Shown in pieces: positions 1-7,698 of a stretch of 37,064 nt of DNA; position 1 is the first letter of the stretch, and each line of letters opens with the position of its first letter. Under the pieces are notes generated by a model, which did not search any database, was not told where the DNA came from, and saw only the letters and a list, made by a program, of their open reading frames with translations. Source of the stretch: Pseudomonadaceae bacterium UBA836 (lineage in GTDB: Bacteria; Pseudomonadota; Gammaproteobacteria; Pseudomonadales; Pseudomonadaceae); the NCBI GenBank assembly GCA_002296055.1, contig DBHE01000051.1:1-37064 (forward strand), in the 5' to 3' direction. A program made the position numbers and the translations under genes.

Positions 1-276
1 AAAAGCGCTGGCGACCTTGAGGATCTCGTTGGCTCGCTTGAGCTCACGAACCTCGCGTTCCAGTTCCTTGACGCGGGCATCAGTGGCCGAGGCGGAGGGG
101 GCCGCAGGTGCAGCTGCCTTCCGAATCCAACTACTCAGTGTCTGGGCGGTGCAGCCGATCTTGCTGGCCATGGCCTCGATGGCGGCCCACTGCGATGTGT
201 GGGACTCCCGGACCTCATAAACCATACGGATGGCCCGGTCACGGACTTCAGGGGGAAACTTGGGGTGCTTGCTCAT
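1..276 (-). CDS. IS3-family transposase OrfA, partial at window edge
   Basis: This minus-strand reading frame starts at an ATG at 276 and stays open for 92 codons to the window edge, so its C-terminus is missing. The protein starts MSKHPKFPPEVRDRAIRMV, continues with a helix-turn-helix around SQWAAIEAMASKIGC and TLSSWIRK, and enters a charged heptad-rich stretch (ELEREVRELKRANEILK). This is the usual layout of IS3-family OrfA: DNA-binding HTH followed by a leucine-zipper-like multimerisation segment. OrfA normally binds the terminal inverted repeats and is fused to the catalytic OrfB by programmed frameshifting; OrfB would lie left of the window. The likely outer IS end is at about 302-328. 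Family assignment is firm; the precise IS name is not. Confidence 0.85.
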   Translation of the reverse strand, partial: MSKHPKFPPEVRDRAIRMVYEVRESHTSQWAAIEAMASKIGCTAQTLSSWIRKAAAPAAPSASATDARVKELEREVRELKRANEILKVASAF

Positions 277-301
277 ATGGGCTCCATTCTCTCAAAAGAT
301 G

Positions 302-328
302 AAGCCTCCGCGAAACCCGGGGCGGTTA
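302..328 (-). mobile_element. Probable left terminal inverted repeat of the IS3-family element
   Basis: Upstream of the OrfA start, the minus strand reads roughly TTAACCGCCCCGGGTTTCG and continues into GGAGGCTT, which resembles the GC-rich ends of IS3-family elements carried by pseudomonads. The partner repeat is outside the window, so the exact boundary and any target duplication cannot be confirmed. From here to 476 I see no gene and no recognisable remnant. Confidence 0.5.
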
Positions 329-476
329 ATGGGAAGATCCGTTCGAGCAGATCACCCAGCTTGCGCAGGAGCACTCGGTCTCAGTAACAACGCCGCAGAT
401 GGGTCAGGTCGTCGACATGCTGGCCCCAGACGCCGGCGGCGCGTGGTGGCGTGCATAACAAGCCTGGTCCGCGCCC

Positions 477-1376
477 TTAGGTCTTTCGAATCAGATAGAT
501 TCCGGTGATCACCAACGCGGTGCCGCCCAACTGCACCCAGGTCAAGGGTTCTTCCAGCAGCAGCCAACTGAAGAAGATCGTCATGATCGGGCCAAGCATA
601 CCCACCAGTACCGTCGGCCCGGCACCGATGCGCTGAATCGCGCCGGACTGAAAGAAGATCGGCAGCACGGTTGAGAACAGCGCCATCGCCGCGCAGTACG
701 CATAAATCGGCAAAGGCTGGATCAGATCGCTGAGTGGGTTGGTAACCACAAAGTGCATCTGAGCCGCCACAATTGACACGATCAGCGCCAGGATGGAAAA
801 GCGCGCAGCTCCGAGTTTGGCAATCGACACTTCGGCAAAGGCCGTATAGCACGCGTAGGAAACCGCGGAGGCAAACACCAGCGCGGCCCCCAGCCAGGGC
901 GCAAGGCTGTCTTCCGCCAGTTGGTGGTCGCTGACAAACACCAGGCTCACGCCTGCATAACAGAGGGCGAGGGCGCCGATCAGCCGCGGGCTCGTTTTTT
1001 TGCCCAGAAACAGCAGTCCGATCAGGATGGTGATGGTCGGATAGGTGAACAGAATCACGCGCTCCAAACCGGCAGAAATGTACTGCAAGCCTGCAAAATC
1101 CAGAATCGATGCGCCGTAGTAGCCGGTCAAACCAAGAAAGATCAGCAACGCCCAATCTTTCAGGTCCAGGCGCGGCCCTGAGCGCAGGTACGCATACCCG
1201 CTGATCAAAAACATCGGCAGAGAAAACAGCATGCGCAAAGAGAGCAGGGTGATCGCATCCGCCGGCGCGCTAAGGTACGCCAGCTTGACGAAGATAGCCT
1301 TGAACGAAAAACCGAAGGCGGCAAGCACCGCGAGCAACATACCAAGCTGATGGGGCGAGAGTGAGGTGCGGGTCAT
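477..1376 (-). CDS. DMT superfamily transporter (EamA type)
   Basis: A 299-residue inner-membrane protein with about ten hydrophobic segments in two homologous halves, the usual EamA/RhaT layout. The first half contains LGLTGYYGASILDFAGLQYI and the second LVGMLGPIMTIFFSWLLLEEP, a typical EamA repeat ending. Family members export or import metabolites, often amino acids; the substrate here cannot be read from sequence. The ATG at 1376 is used because the protein starts cleanly with a short charged N-terminus before the first membrane segment. It is divergent from the LysR regulator at 1481, with about 104 bases between the two starts. This pairing usually means the LysR protein controls the transporter. 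Confidence 0.85.
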   Translation of the reverse strand: MTRTSLSPHQLGMLLAVLAAFGFSFKAIFVKLAYLSAPADAITLLSLRMLFSLPMFLISGYAYLRSGPRLDLKDWALLIFLGLTGYYGASILDFAGLQYISAGLERVILFTYPTITILIGLLFLGKKTSPRLIGALALCYAGVSLVFVSDHQLAEDSLAPWLGAALVFASAVSYACYTAFAEVSIAKLGAARFSILALIVSIVAAQMHFVVTNPLSDLIQPLPIYAYCAAMALFSTVLPIFFQSGAIQRIGAGPTVLVGMLGPIMTIFFSWLLLEEPLTWVQLGGTALVITGIYLIRKT

Positions 1377-1480
1377 GGTGGGCTCTGCAAATCGTATTCA
1401 ACTGTTTGGATGCTATGCCTCTACCAGCTCGTATAGAATTGGGCTTTTACCATTGGAGCGTTCGTGTTTTTCGAATACAC

Positions 1481-2362
1481 ATGAAATACAGCCTGACTGA
1501 TTTGCGTCTTTTCATCGCTATCGCGGAATGTGAGAGCCTGACCCACGGGGCCGAGCGTGCCTTTCTCGCGCCGTCATCGGCAAGCCATCGCATCAAGATG
1601 TTGGAAGCTTCGCTGGGCACGGTACTGCTGCACCGCCGCGCTCGCGGCATGGAGCTTACCCGCGCCGGGGAGATATTCCTGCGTCATGCGCGGCAGGTAT
1701 TCGCCCGGCTGGAGCAGATGCATTCAGACCTCGCCCCCTTCGCCGAGGGCGTGCAAGGGCATGTGCGGCTCTGGGCCAACACTCACGCCATTCACAGCTA
1801 TCTGCCGAACGATCTGGCGGCATTTCTTGCTCGCCATCCCCAGGTAAGCGTCAACCTGGAAGAACACACCAGCTCGGACATTCTCGCGGGTGTTGCCCGG
1901 GGCGATGCCGAGATTGGCATCGTTGCTGGCTATGACGAGTATCAAGAGGTGGAGCTGCAGCCCTATCGCGCTGACCGCTTGGTGCTTATCACTGCACCGT
2001 CACACCGTCTGGCAGGCGAGCAAACTCTGGCGTTTGCTCAGGTAATCAGTGAGCCGTTTGTCATGCTGCATGCAGGCTCGGCCATTCACACTTTCACGAT
2101 GAATACCGCCTCCAGCCTCGGCACGCATCTGAATGTACGTGTGCAGGTGAACAGTTTTGAGGCGGTATGCCGGATGGTGGCCGCAGGCGTTGGCATCGGG
2201 CTAGTGCCGCGCGAGGCGGTCAAACTGTCGGGGCCTCAGCCGCTGTCGATCATTGAAGTAGAAGACAGTTGGGCCCAACGCGATCTGAAAATCTGCACCA
2301 GCCGCAAGACGCCGATTTCACCCTTTGCGGCGGGGTTAATCGAGCATTTGCTTGCCGGCTGA
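1481..2362 (+). CDS. LysR-family transcriptional regulator
   Basis: A 293-residue LysR-type regulator. The N-terminal winged HTH (about residues 1-60) reads MKYSLTDLRLFIAIAECESL, then the recognition region SSASHRIKMLE and LTRAGEIFLRHARQV. The rest is a periplasmic-binding-protein-like effector domain (residues about 90-290). The frame is open further upstream, but the ATG at 1481 starts exactly at the canonical LysR N-terminus, while the upstream extension has no family similarity. It is divergent from the DMT transporter, its likely target. Its last 27 bases overlap the convergent HxlR gene. The effector is unknown. Confidence 0.88.
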   Translation: MKYSLTDLRLFIAIAECESLTHGAERAFLAPSSASHRIKMLEASLGTVLLHRRARGMELTRAGEIFLRHARQVFARLEQMHSDLAPFAEGVQGHVRLWANTHAIHSYLPNDLAAFLARHPQVSVNLEEHTSSDILAGVARGDAEIGIVAGYDEYQEVELQPYRADRLVLITAPSHRLAGEQTLAFAQVISEPFVMLHAGSAIHTFTMNTASSLGTHLNVRVQVNSFEAVCRMVAAGVGIGLVPREAVKLSGPQPLSIIEVEDSWAQRDLKICTSRKTPISPFAAGLIEHLLAG

Positions 2363-2854
2363 GGCCTCCAGCCGTTGCTTGAGCGTGAGCCGCTCGCGCA
2401 TCTGCGCGCTGGCTGCCGGACCGGGCTGCACAGCGCAGTCCTGTGGGGCAACGGTGCGGCCGTCTGCCGGGTCGGTGAATGCCAGTTGCAGGCGGGCGCC
2501 GCTCTCACGGTGCACTACCTGCACGCTTTCACCGTCTTCGGCGTAGTGGCGGTTGCCCCAATCGATAAACGCCATCAGCACCCGTGAAAAATCCTTGCCC
2601 TTGGCGGTTGGCAGATACTCGTGGCGCAGTGGTCGCTGGCTGTAAGGCACGCGCTCCAGCATCCCGGCGTCAACCAGCGCATTGAGGCGGCGGGTGAGCA
2701 TATTGGGCGCAATGCCGAGACTCTTTGAAAACTCATCAAACCGGCGCAGCCCCTGCAGGGCGTCACGCATCAGCAATATGCTCCACCACTCACCGACCTG
2801 ATCGAGGCTGCGGGCGATGGGGCATTCGGCATTGGATAGCGTGGTGCGTTGCAT
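2336..2854 (-). CDS. HxlR-family winged-helix regulator
   Basis: A 172-residue protein. Residues 1-110 are a classic HxlR domain: Cys11 in AECPIARSLDQVGEWWSIL, then LRRFDEFSKSLGIAPNMLTR and the wing HEYLPTAKGKDF. HxlR proteins are dimeric winged-helix regulators, some of which sense electrophiles or oxidants through an N-terminal cysteine like the one present here. The C-terminal 50 residues are an extension beyond the usual 110-120-residue core, of unknown role. It is transcribed away from the ketosynthase gene at 2963, and a near-perfect palindrome lies between them (2894-2916), so control of both genes is likely. Confidence 0.85.
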   Translation of the reverse strand: MQRTTLSNAECPIARSLDQVGEWWSILLMRDALQGLRRFDEFSKSLGIAPNMLTRRLNALVDAGMLERVPYSQRPLRHEYLPTAKGKDFSRVLMAFIDWGNRHYAEDGESVQVVHRESGARLQLAFTDPADGRTVAPQDCAVQPGPAASAQMRERLTLKQRLEASAGKQMLD

Positions 2855-2893
2855 GGCGTGTCCGTCGATTCGTATTCAGGGCTGGATCAGAAT

Positions 2894-2916
2894 GTTACTT
2901 TCATTATGATAGTAAC
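2894..2916. promoter_or_regulatory. 23-bp palindromic operator candidate between hxlR-type and fabF-type genes
   Basis: The left arm GTTACT and right arm AGTAAC match perfectly, and the inner bases are also largely symmetric (TC and ATGA steps), leaving about three mismatched position pairs. It sits 39 bases from the HxlR start codon and 46 from the ketosynthase start codon, where it could overlap both promoters. HxlR dimers bind such sites, so this is the most likely operator. Confidence 0.6.
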
Positions 2917-2962
2917 GTCCATCTGCTGTTGGACTTTCCCGAAACGAAGGAGCAGGACTCTG

Positions 2963-4231
2963 ATGAACAAGCGCATTGTGGTCACAGGAATGGGCGCGGT
3001 CTCGCCGCTCGGCACCGGGGTTGAAGCGGTTTGGCAGCGTCTTACCGCGGGCCAGTCGGGCATTCGTACCTTGCCGGAAGAGCTGATCGGTGATCTGGCC
3101 GTTCGCATTGGTGGGCAGGTGCAGAGCACTGAGCAGGACTCGGAAGCCGGATTCGACCCTGACCGCTACCTGCTCGCCAAAGAGCAGCGCAAGATGGATC
3201 GCTTTATCCTGTTTGCCATTGCCGCTGCACAGGAAGCGCTGACTCAGGCCGGTTGGGCACCGCAGCACACTGAAGGTCAGGAGCGTACCGCAACAATCAT
3301 CGCCTCCGGCACCGGCGGCTTTCCGGCGATGGTCGAGGCGGTACGGACTACCGACAGCAGAGGACCGCGTCGACTGTCGCCGTTCACCATTCCGGCCTTT
3401 CTCTGCAACATGGCGGCTGGGCATATTTCCATCCTGCATGGTTTTAAAGGCCCCCTCGGGTCGCCGGTTACCGCCTGTGCAGCGGGTGTGCAGGCCATTG
3501 GCGATGCGGCACGGATGATCCGTGCTGGAGAAGCAGATATCGCCATTGCTGGTGGCGCCGAGGCTTGCATTCACCGCGTCAGCCTGGGTGGCTTCGCCGC
3601 TGCGCGGGCCTTGTCAGGCAGTCACAGCGATGCGCCGGAAAAAGCCTCCCGGCCCTTCGATCAGGCGCGTGATGGCTTTGTCATGGGCGAGGGGGCGGGC
3701 CTACTGGTGATTGAGTCGCTGGACCACGCTTTGGCTCGTGGCGCGACGCCTATCGCGGAACTGGTGGGCTACGGCACCAGCGCCGACGCCTATCACATGA
3801 CCGCCGGGCCGGAAGACGGCAGCGGGGCACGCCGAGCGATGGAACAAGCGCTCAAGCAGGCGGGCGTTACCCCGGAGCAGGTGCAATACCTGAACGCACA
3901 CGCCACCTCCACGCCGGTCGGTGATCTGGGCGAGCTGGCGGCAATCAAGGCGCTGTTTGGCGACGGCAAAGGCCCGGCGATCAGCTCAACCAAATCCGCA
4001 ACTGGCCATTTGCTGGGCGCCGCAGGCGGGATTGAGGCGGTGTTTACCGTGCTGTCACTGCGCGACCAACTGGCGCCGGCGACCTTGAATCTGGACAACC
4101 CCGATGAGGCTGCTGCCGGGCTGGACCTGGTGCGCGGTAACGCACGGCCTATGGCAATGGAATACGCACTGTCGAACGGCTTTGGTTTTGGCGGGGTGAA
4201 CGCCAGCGTGTTGTTCAAACGCTGGCATTAA
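2963..4231 (+). CDS. fabF: Beta-ketoacyl-ACP synthase II (FabF family)
   Basis: A 422-residue ketosynthase that condenses malonyl-ACP with acyl-ACP in fatty-acid or related chain elongation. The catalytic triad is visible: Cys172 in VTACAAGVQA, His313 in NAHATSTPVGD and His349 in KSATGHLLGAAGG, with Lys344. Length and the N-terminus MNKRIVVTGMGAVSPLGTG fit KAS II. The ATG at 2963 is preceded by AAGGAG at about 2947; a longer upstream frame is rejected because it adds non-homologous residues. It stands alone, without fabD, fabG or acpP, and diverges from an HxlR regulator, so it is more likely an inducible paralogue than the housekeeping fabF. The symbol denotes the family only. Confidence 0.88.
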   Translation: MNKRIVVTGMGAVSPLGTGVEAVWQRLTAGQSGIRTLPEELIGDLAVRIGGQVQSTEQDSEAGFDPDRYLLAKEQRKMDRFILFAIAAAQEALTQAGWAPQHTEGQERTATIIASGTGGFPAMVEAVRTTDSRGPRRLSPFTIPAFLCNMAAGHISILHGFKGPLGSPVTACAAGVQAIGDAARMIRAGEADIAIAGGAEACIHRVSLGGFAAARALSGSHSDAPEKASRPFDQARDGFVMGEGAGLLVIESLDHALARGATPIAELVGYGTSADAYHMTAGPEDGSGARRAMEQALKQAGVTPEQVQYLNAHATSTPVGDLGELAAIKALFGDGKGPAISSTKSATGHLLGAAGGIEAVFTVLSLRDQLAPATLNLDNPDEAAAGLDLVRGNARPMAMEYALSNGFGFGGVNASVLFKRWH

Positions 4232-4253
4232 GGCTACATCGTGGGGTGGTCAC

Positions 4254-4276
4254 CAGGCGCAAGTGCTCTGCGCCTG
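4254..4276. terminator. Possible hairpin terminator between convergent genes
   Basis: CAGGCGCA and TGCGCCTG form an 8-bp stem with a 7-base loop in the short gap between the ketosynthase and the convergent XRE gene. There is no clean T-tract directly after it on either strand, so terminator function is only plausible. Confidence 0.35.
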
Positions 4277-4284
4277 CCGCGTGA

Positions 4285-4518
4285 TCAGCTTTTACTGTCA
4301 TCGGGTTCGCCCTTGGTCGGCGCGCGATGGGGGTTGGTGAATATTGCCTCCACCGGTTGAGAGAACAGGGCGCTGATACGGTAGGCCAGATCCAGGGATG
4401 GATCATGCTTCTCGGTTTCCAGCGCGTTGACGGCCTGGCGTGATACACCGAGGCGCTCAGCCAGGTCAGCCTGGGTCCAGGCTGCTTCGGCGCGCAGCAC
4501 GCGCAGTCGGTTCTTCAC
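4285..4518 (-). CDS. XRE-family HTH regulator, YozG-like
   Basis: A 77-residue protein, almost entirely one Cro/C1-type HTH: after VKNRLRVLRAE comes WTQADLAERLGVSRQAVNAL, then PSLDLAYRISALFSQPVEAIF. The GTG at 4518 overlaps the TGA of the upstream membrane-protein gene in a GTGA arrangement and starts the protein exactly at the family N-terminus; the longer frame upstream is a shadow of the membrane gene. Such small XRE proteins paired with a membrane protein occur widely, usually as autoregulated two-gene operons. The inverted repeat at 4941-4985 upstream of the pair is the likely binding site. Confidence 0.85.
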   Translation of the reverse strand: MKNRLRVLRAEAAWTQADLAERLGVSRQAVNALETEKHDPSLDLAYRISALFSQPVEAIFTNPHRAPTKGEPDDSKS

Positions 4519-4928
4519 AGTTTGCTCGTCCGTACAAAGGGAGATACCAGGGCGTACGCGGCCCAGAAGAAGGGATAGATAAGCCAGCCGTCTAGGTGCG
4601 GCGCGCCAGCGTAGGCCTCGCCGAAGCCCCACAAGGTCCAGAGCACCATGCTGGCCCCGGCCGCCAGCACGAAGCACTTGGTGACGATTACGCGCACAAA
4701 CTCGTCGCTGTCGGCCATCAGTCGCAGCGTTGCCCACACTTGGCCAGCTACGGGTATGGAAACCGCGACAGCAATAAGCCAGCCGCCGGGGCCTCCGATC
4801 AAGGAGTCGAACAGGCCAACAATGGCCAGCACACTGATGAGCACGTACACCGTCATAAAGCCGATGGTACGAATAACATAGGTGCGACTGGGTGAGCCAG
4901 GGTTTGGCGTTTCAGCAGAATGGATCAT
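4515..4928 (-). CDS. Small integral membrane protein of unknown function, paired with XRE regulator
   Basis: A 137-residue protein with four predicted membrane segments, for example FMTVYVLISVLAIVGLF, GGWLIAVAVSIPVAGQVWA, CFVLAAGASMVLWTLWGF and WLIYPFFWAAYALVS. There is no signal peptide and no catalytic motif that I recognise. It is the first gene of a two-gene operon whose second gene, an XRE regulator, starts inside its stop codon. The arrangement suggests the regulator controls this membrane protein, but the job of the membrane protein cannot be inferred. The start is the ATG at 4928, just downstream of the operator-like repeat. Confidence 0.75.
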   Translation of the reverse strand: MIHSAETPNPGSPSRTYVIRTIGFMTVYVLISVLAIVGLFDSLIGGPGGWLIAVAVSIPVAGQVWATLRLMADSDEFVRVIVTKCFVLAAGASMVLWTLWGFGEAYAGAPHLDGWLIYPFFWAAYALVSPFVRTSKL

Positions 4929-4940
4929 GGCATGCTCTCT

Positions 4941-4985
4941 TTGTCAGGTTTACATGACTTTATGCCTGTAAAGTAAACCTGTCAA
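4941..4985. promoter_or_regulatory. Long inverted repeat, likely operator/promoter of the membrane protein-XRE operon
   Basis: Arms TTGTCAGGTTTAC (4941-4953) and GTAAACCTGTCAA (4973-4985) pair at 12 of 13 positions with a 19-base spacer; an inner pair TTTACA/TGTAAA is nested inside. It ends 12 bases before the start codon at 4928 (minus strand), a typical position for an autoregulatory operator. Confidence 0.65.
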
Positions 4986-5020
4986 ATAGTCATGCCATAT
5001 TTACTGTTTAGCCGGCGCAA

Positions 5021-6115
5021 TCAGTCTGTCGAATCCTGCGCGCTGGCAGACTCATTCGGCACGGTTGCCGGGGCCGTGGGGTTGAACTCCTCGGCAAAGA
5101 TTTGCCAGAACGCGATGAATAGCGCGGCAATCAAGGGCCCGATGACAAAACCGTTGATACCAAACAGGGCAAAACCACCCAGGGTTGAGAGCAGTACCAA
5201 GTAATCTGGCAGTTTGGTGTCGCGACCGACCAGCAAGGGACGCAAAATGTTATCGACCAGGCCGATCACCAGCGCGCCAAAGGCAATAAGGATGATGCCT
5301 TGGGTCCAGTGTCCGATCGCCAGCAGATAGATGGCCACCGGCCCCCAGATCAGGCTTGCGCCAACCACCGGGATCAGCGACAGCAGCATCATTACCACCC
5401 CCCAGAGCAGCGCACCGGGGATGCCCAGCGCCCAGAAAATCAGGCCGCCCAGACCGCCCTGTACTGCCGCCACTACCAGGTTGCCCTTGACGGTCGCGCG
5501 GGTCACTTCGGCGAATTTGCCGAACAGTTGATACTCGCGCTCATCACCCAGTGGCAGCGCGCGGACCAGCATCTTGACCAGATCAGGGCCGTCACGCAGC
5601 AGGAAGAACGCCAGGTAGATCATCAGCGCGAGGCTGGCAAAGAAGCTGAGTGTGCCCTGGCCGAGCTGCACGGCGTTCTGCGCGAGGAAGCGGCTGGAGG
5701 TCACGGCGGCATCAGTAGCCAGACTCTTGATGCGCTCCAGGTCAATGTTCAAGCGGCTGAAGACATTTTCAACCACCGGAAAACTATGCCGCAGCTTGTC
5801 CATGATTGCCGCAGGATCAAGTTTGCCGCTTTGAACTCGCTCATACAGGGCATGCCCCTCTTGCACAAACGAGGTGATCACGAAAACGGCGGGGAGGATA
5901 CAGAGCGCCATACACACCGTCAGGGTGGCGAGTGCGGCAAGGTTCTCATGACCGTTCCAGCGTTTTACCAGCCGCTGATGCAGCGGATGAAACAGTAAGC
6001 CGATTACGCAAGCCCAGAAGACCGCACCAAAGAACGGCTTCAAAAGATAAAGAAAAAGTAGCGTGACGACGATCAGGGACAACAGAAAAGAGCGTTGTTC
6101 GAGTTTTGCCTGCAT
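5021..6115 (-). CDS. AI-2E family transporter (PerM/YdiK-like permease)
   Basis: A 364-residue inner-membrane protein of the PF01594 family. The N-terminal part has hydrophobic hairpins (LLSLIVVTLLFLYLLKPFFG and LTVCMALCILPAVFVI), followed by a soluble helical stretch (about residues 80-150) and a C-terminal membrane block with GGLGGLIFWALGIPGALLWG, PVVGASLIWGP and the conserved DNILRPLLVG. The family name comes from AI-2 export by TqsA, but members also include sodium/proton antiporters and putative permeases, so the substrate is unknown. The extreme C-terminus is a low-complexity polar tail. It appears monocistronic. Confidence 0.85.
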   Translation of the reverse strand: MQAKLEQRSFLLSLIVVTLLFLYLLKPFFGAVFWACVIGLLFHPLHQRLVKRWNGHENLAALATLTVCMALCILPAVFVITSFVQEGHALYERVQSGKLDPAAIMDKLRHSFPVVENVFSRLNIDLERIKSLATDAAVTSSRFLAQNAVQLGQGTLSFFASLALMIYLAFFLLRDGPDLVKMLVRALPLGDEREYQLFGKFAEVTRATVKGNLVVAAVQGGLGGLIFWALGIPGALLWGVVMMLLSLIPVVGASLIWGPVAIYLLAIGHWTQGIILIAFGALVIGLVDNILRPLLVGRDTKLPDYLVLLSTLGGFALFGINGFVIGPLIAALFIAFWQIFAEEFNPTAPATVPNESASAQDSTD

Positions 6116-6251
6116 GGACTCCGGCTCCTGCCATGGAAAACCTGATTGGAGCAGAAAAGCCTGACAGTGATAAAGGGCTGAATAGATTATTCAGTCGCAG
6201 TTTTGTTGATTGGCAGGGCTGCACGCCCGGTTATGCACGCTGCCGCCGAGT

Positions 6252-6294
6252 TGGATTATGATTGACATCCAACATGGATTATAAATAACATCCA
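6252..6294 (+). promoter_or_regulatory. Two tandem palindromic operators overlapping the promoter of the isomerase-SDR operon
   Basis: Two 20-bp sites, at 6252-6271 and 6275-6294, share TGGATTAT at the left and ACATCCA at the right, with symmetric TGGAT/ATCCA ends. They are offset by 23 bp. A -35 element TTGACA lies in the first copy (6262-6267), and a weak -10 (AATAAC, 17-base spacer) lies in the second. A TetR regulator at the end of the gene set is the obvious candidate to bind here. Confidence 0.6.
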
Positions 6295-6338
6295 GAAAGT
6301 CGCAGTCATGTCGGCCGCGTCAGCACAGGAGCTATCTC

Positions 6339-6938
6339 ATGTCGCTCAAGTTTGTATTCGATTACCGCAGTCCCTATGCCTATCTGGCCAATACCCAGCT
6401 CAAGAGCCTGCCCGTTACGGCGCAAATGCTGCCGGTCGATATCGTTGCGGTCATGGCCATCGTAGGTAATCAGCCTTCACCCAAGTGCCCGCCAAAGGCA
6501 CGTTACTCCGGGATGGACGCAGGCCGCTGGGCTCGGCGCTATGGCGTGCCCCTGAGCCCCAACAAGGCGGCGATGGCGGCCATGGGCAGCGGCCAGATCG
6601 CCGCCGACCTATTCTCCCGGGCGGCTGTGGCGGCGCAGGACCTTGGCGTATTCGATGCGTTACACGGTGCGCTGTTCAGTGCCTATTGGGGGGAGCCGGT
6701 CGACCTGGTCAGCGAGCAAGGCCGAGTGCAGCTATTGCGTAATCAGGGCATCGACGTGGATGTCTGGGCGCACGCTGAACAAGACGCCGTGCGTGATGCG
6801 CTGCGCAGCCGGGTCGAAGCAGCAGCAGAGCAGGGCGTATTTGGAGCGCCCACCTTTTTTGTTGGCGAGGAAATGTTCTTTGGCAATGATCGACTGGAGT
6901 TTGTCCGCGATGCACTGACCCAAGGAGGTGCCCAATGA
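6339..6938 (+). CDS. 2-hydroxychromene-2-carboxylate isomerase/DsbA-like (GST kappa-type) protein
   Basis: A 199-residue thioredoxin-fold protein. It has MSLKFVFDYRSPYAYLA, whose Ser11 matches the glutathione-activating serine of the kappa class, a helical insert, and the cis-proline region VFGAPTFFVGEEMFFGNDRL. Relatives isomerise hydroxychromene carboxylates in aromatic degradation using glutathione, but many are uncharacterised conjugating or isomerising enzymes. The ATG at 6339 follows AGGAG. Its stop overlaps the SDR start (ATGA at 6935), so the two are coupled. There are no aromatic-ring genes nearby, so a detoxification role under TetR control is as likely as naphthalene-type catabolism. 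Confidence 0.82.
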   Translation: MSLKFVFDYRSPYAYLANTQLKSLPVTAQMLPVDIVAVMAIVGNQPSPKCPPKARYSGMDAGRWARRYGVPLSPNKAAMAAMGSGQIAADLFSRAAVAAQDLGVFDALHGALFSAYWGEPVDLVSEQGRVQLLRNQGIDVDVWAHAEQDAVRDALRSRVEAAAEQGVFGAPTFFVGEEMFFGNDRLEFVRDALTQGGAQ

Positions 6939-7636
6939 GCGCGCCTGTTGCGGTGGTGACCGGCGTAGGTCCGGGCACCGGCACATCCATCGTCGAGCAA
7001 CTAGCCGCCGCCGGCTACCGGGTGGCCATGTTGGCCCGCAGCGAAGAGCGATTGGGCGCCTTGGCAGCACGTGTGACCGGGGTGCACGCTTACCCGGTGG
7101 ATGTAACAGATACGGCGGCGCTGACTGCCACCTGCGAACGCATCGAGCGAGAGTTGGGTAGCCCTGAGGTTCTGGTACACAACGCGGTTGGCGGCGCTTT
7201 CGGTACCTTTCTGGATGTCGATCCAGCGGTACTGGAAGCTAACTTTCAGGTCAATGTAATGGCCCTGATGCATCTGGCTCGCCGCTTTGCCCCGGCGATG
7301 GTGGCTGCCGGCAAGGGCAGCATTGTGGTTACCGGCAATACCTCGGCGCAGCGCGGCAAGGCGCACTTTGCCGGCTTTGCCCCCACCAAGGCTGCGCAGC
7401 GCATACTGGCTGAGTCCATCGCCCGTGAGCTTAGCCCCAAGGGCGTGCACGTGGCGTATCTGGTGATTGATGCCGTTATTGATGTGCCCTGGGCCCGTAA
7501 GCTGCACGCGGACAAGCCGGATGACTTCTTCATTCAGCCTGATGCGATAGCGGGTGAGGTGCTGCATCTGATTCATCAGCCGCGCAGTGCCTGGAGCTTC
7601 CTGGCCGAAATTCGCCCCTTTGGCGAGAGCTGGTAG
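6935..7636 (+). CDS. SDR-family oxidoreductase with atypical active site
   Basis: A 233-residue Rossmann-fold protein. The nucleotide-binding motif is TGVGPGTG (residues 9-16), followed by the family NAG region changed to HNAVGG, Ser137 in GNTSAQRG, and the active-site helix FAPTKAAQRILAESIAREL. The usual YxxxK is FxxxK here (Phe148, Lys152), so the general-acid tyrosine is missing. Related SDR groups carrying Phe at this place exist, so this is probably a natural variant rather than decay; ordinary ketone reduction is doubtful. It is translationally coupled to the isomerase gene and followed 62 bases later by the TetR gene. Confidence 0.85.
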   Translation: MSAPVAVVTGVGPGTGTSIVEQLAAAGYRVAMLARSEERLGALAARVTGVHAYPVDVTDTAALTATCERIERELGSPEVLVHNAVGGAFGTFLDVDPAVLEANFQVNVMALMHLARRFAPAMVAAGKGSIVVTGNTSAQRGKAHFAGFAPTKAAQRILAESIARELSPKGVHVAYLVIDAVIDVPWARKLHADKPDDFFIQPDAIAGEVLHLIHQPRSAWSFLAEIRPFGESW

Positions 7637-7698
7637 GGCTTGTTGACAGGGACGTCAGCTCTTACTCTTGCGTCTTTCACGCGTATCGAGGAGCAACG

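Noticed and set aside
352..1155. Long minus-strand open frame of 267 codons overlapping the first DMT transporter
   Set aside because: It is a GC-rich shadow in another frame of the transporter gene; its translation is arginine-rich with no domain character.
2876..3574. 232-codon minus-strand frame within the ketosynthase gene
   Set aside because: Antisense shadow of a clear FabF-type coding region, low-complexity composition, no motif.
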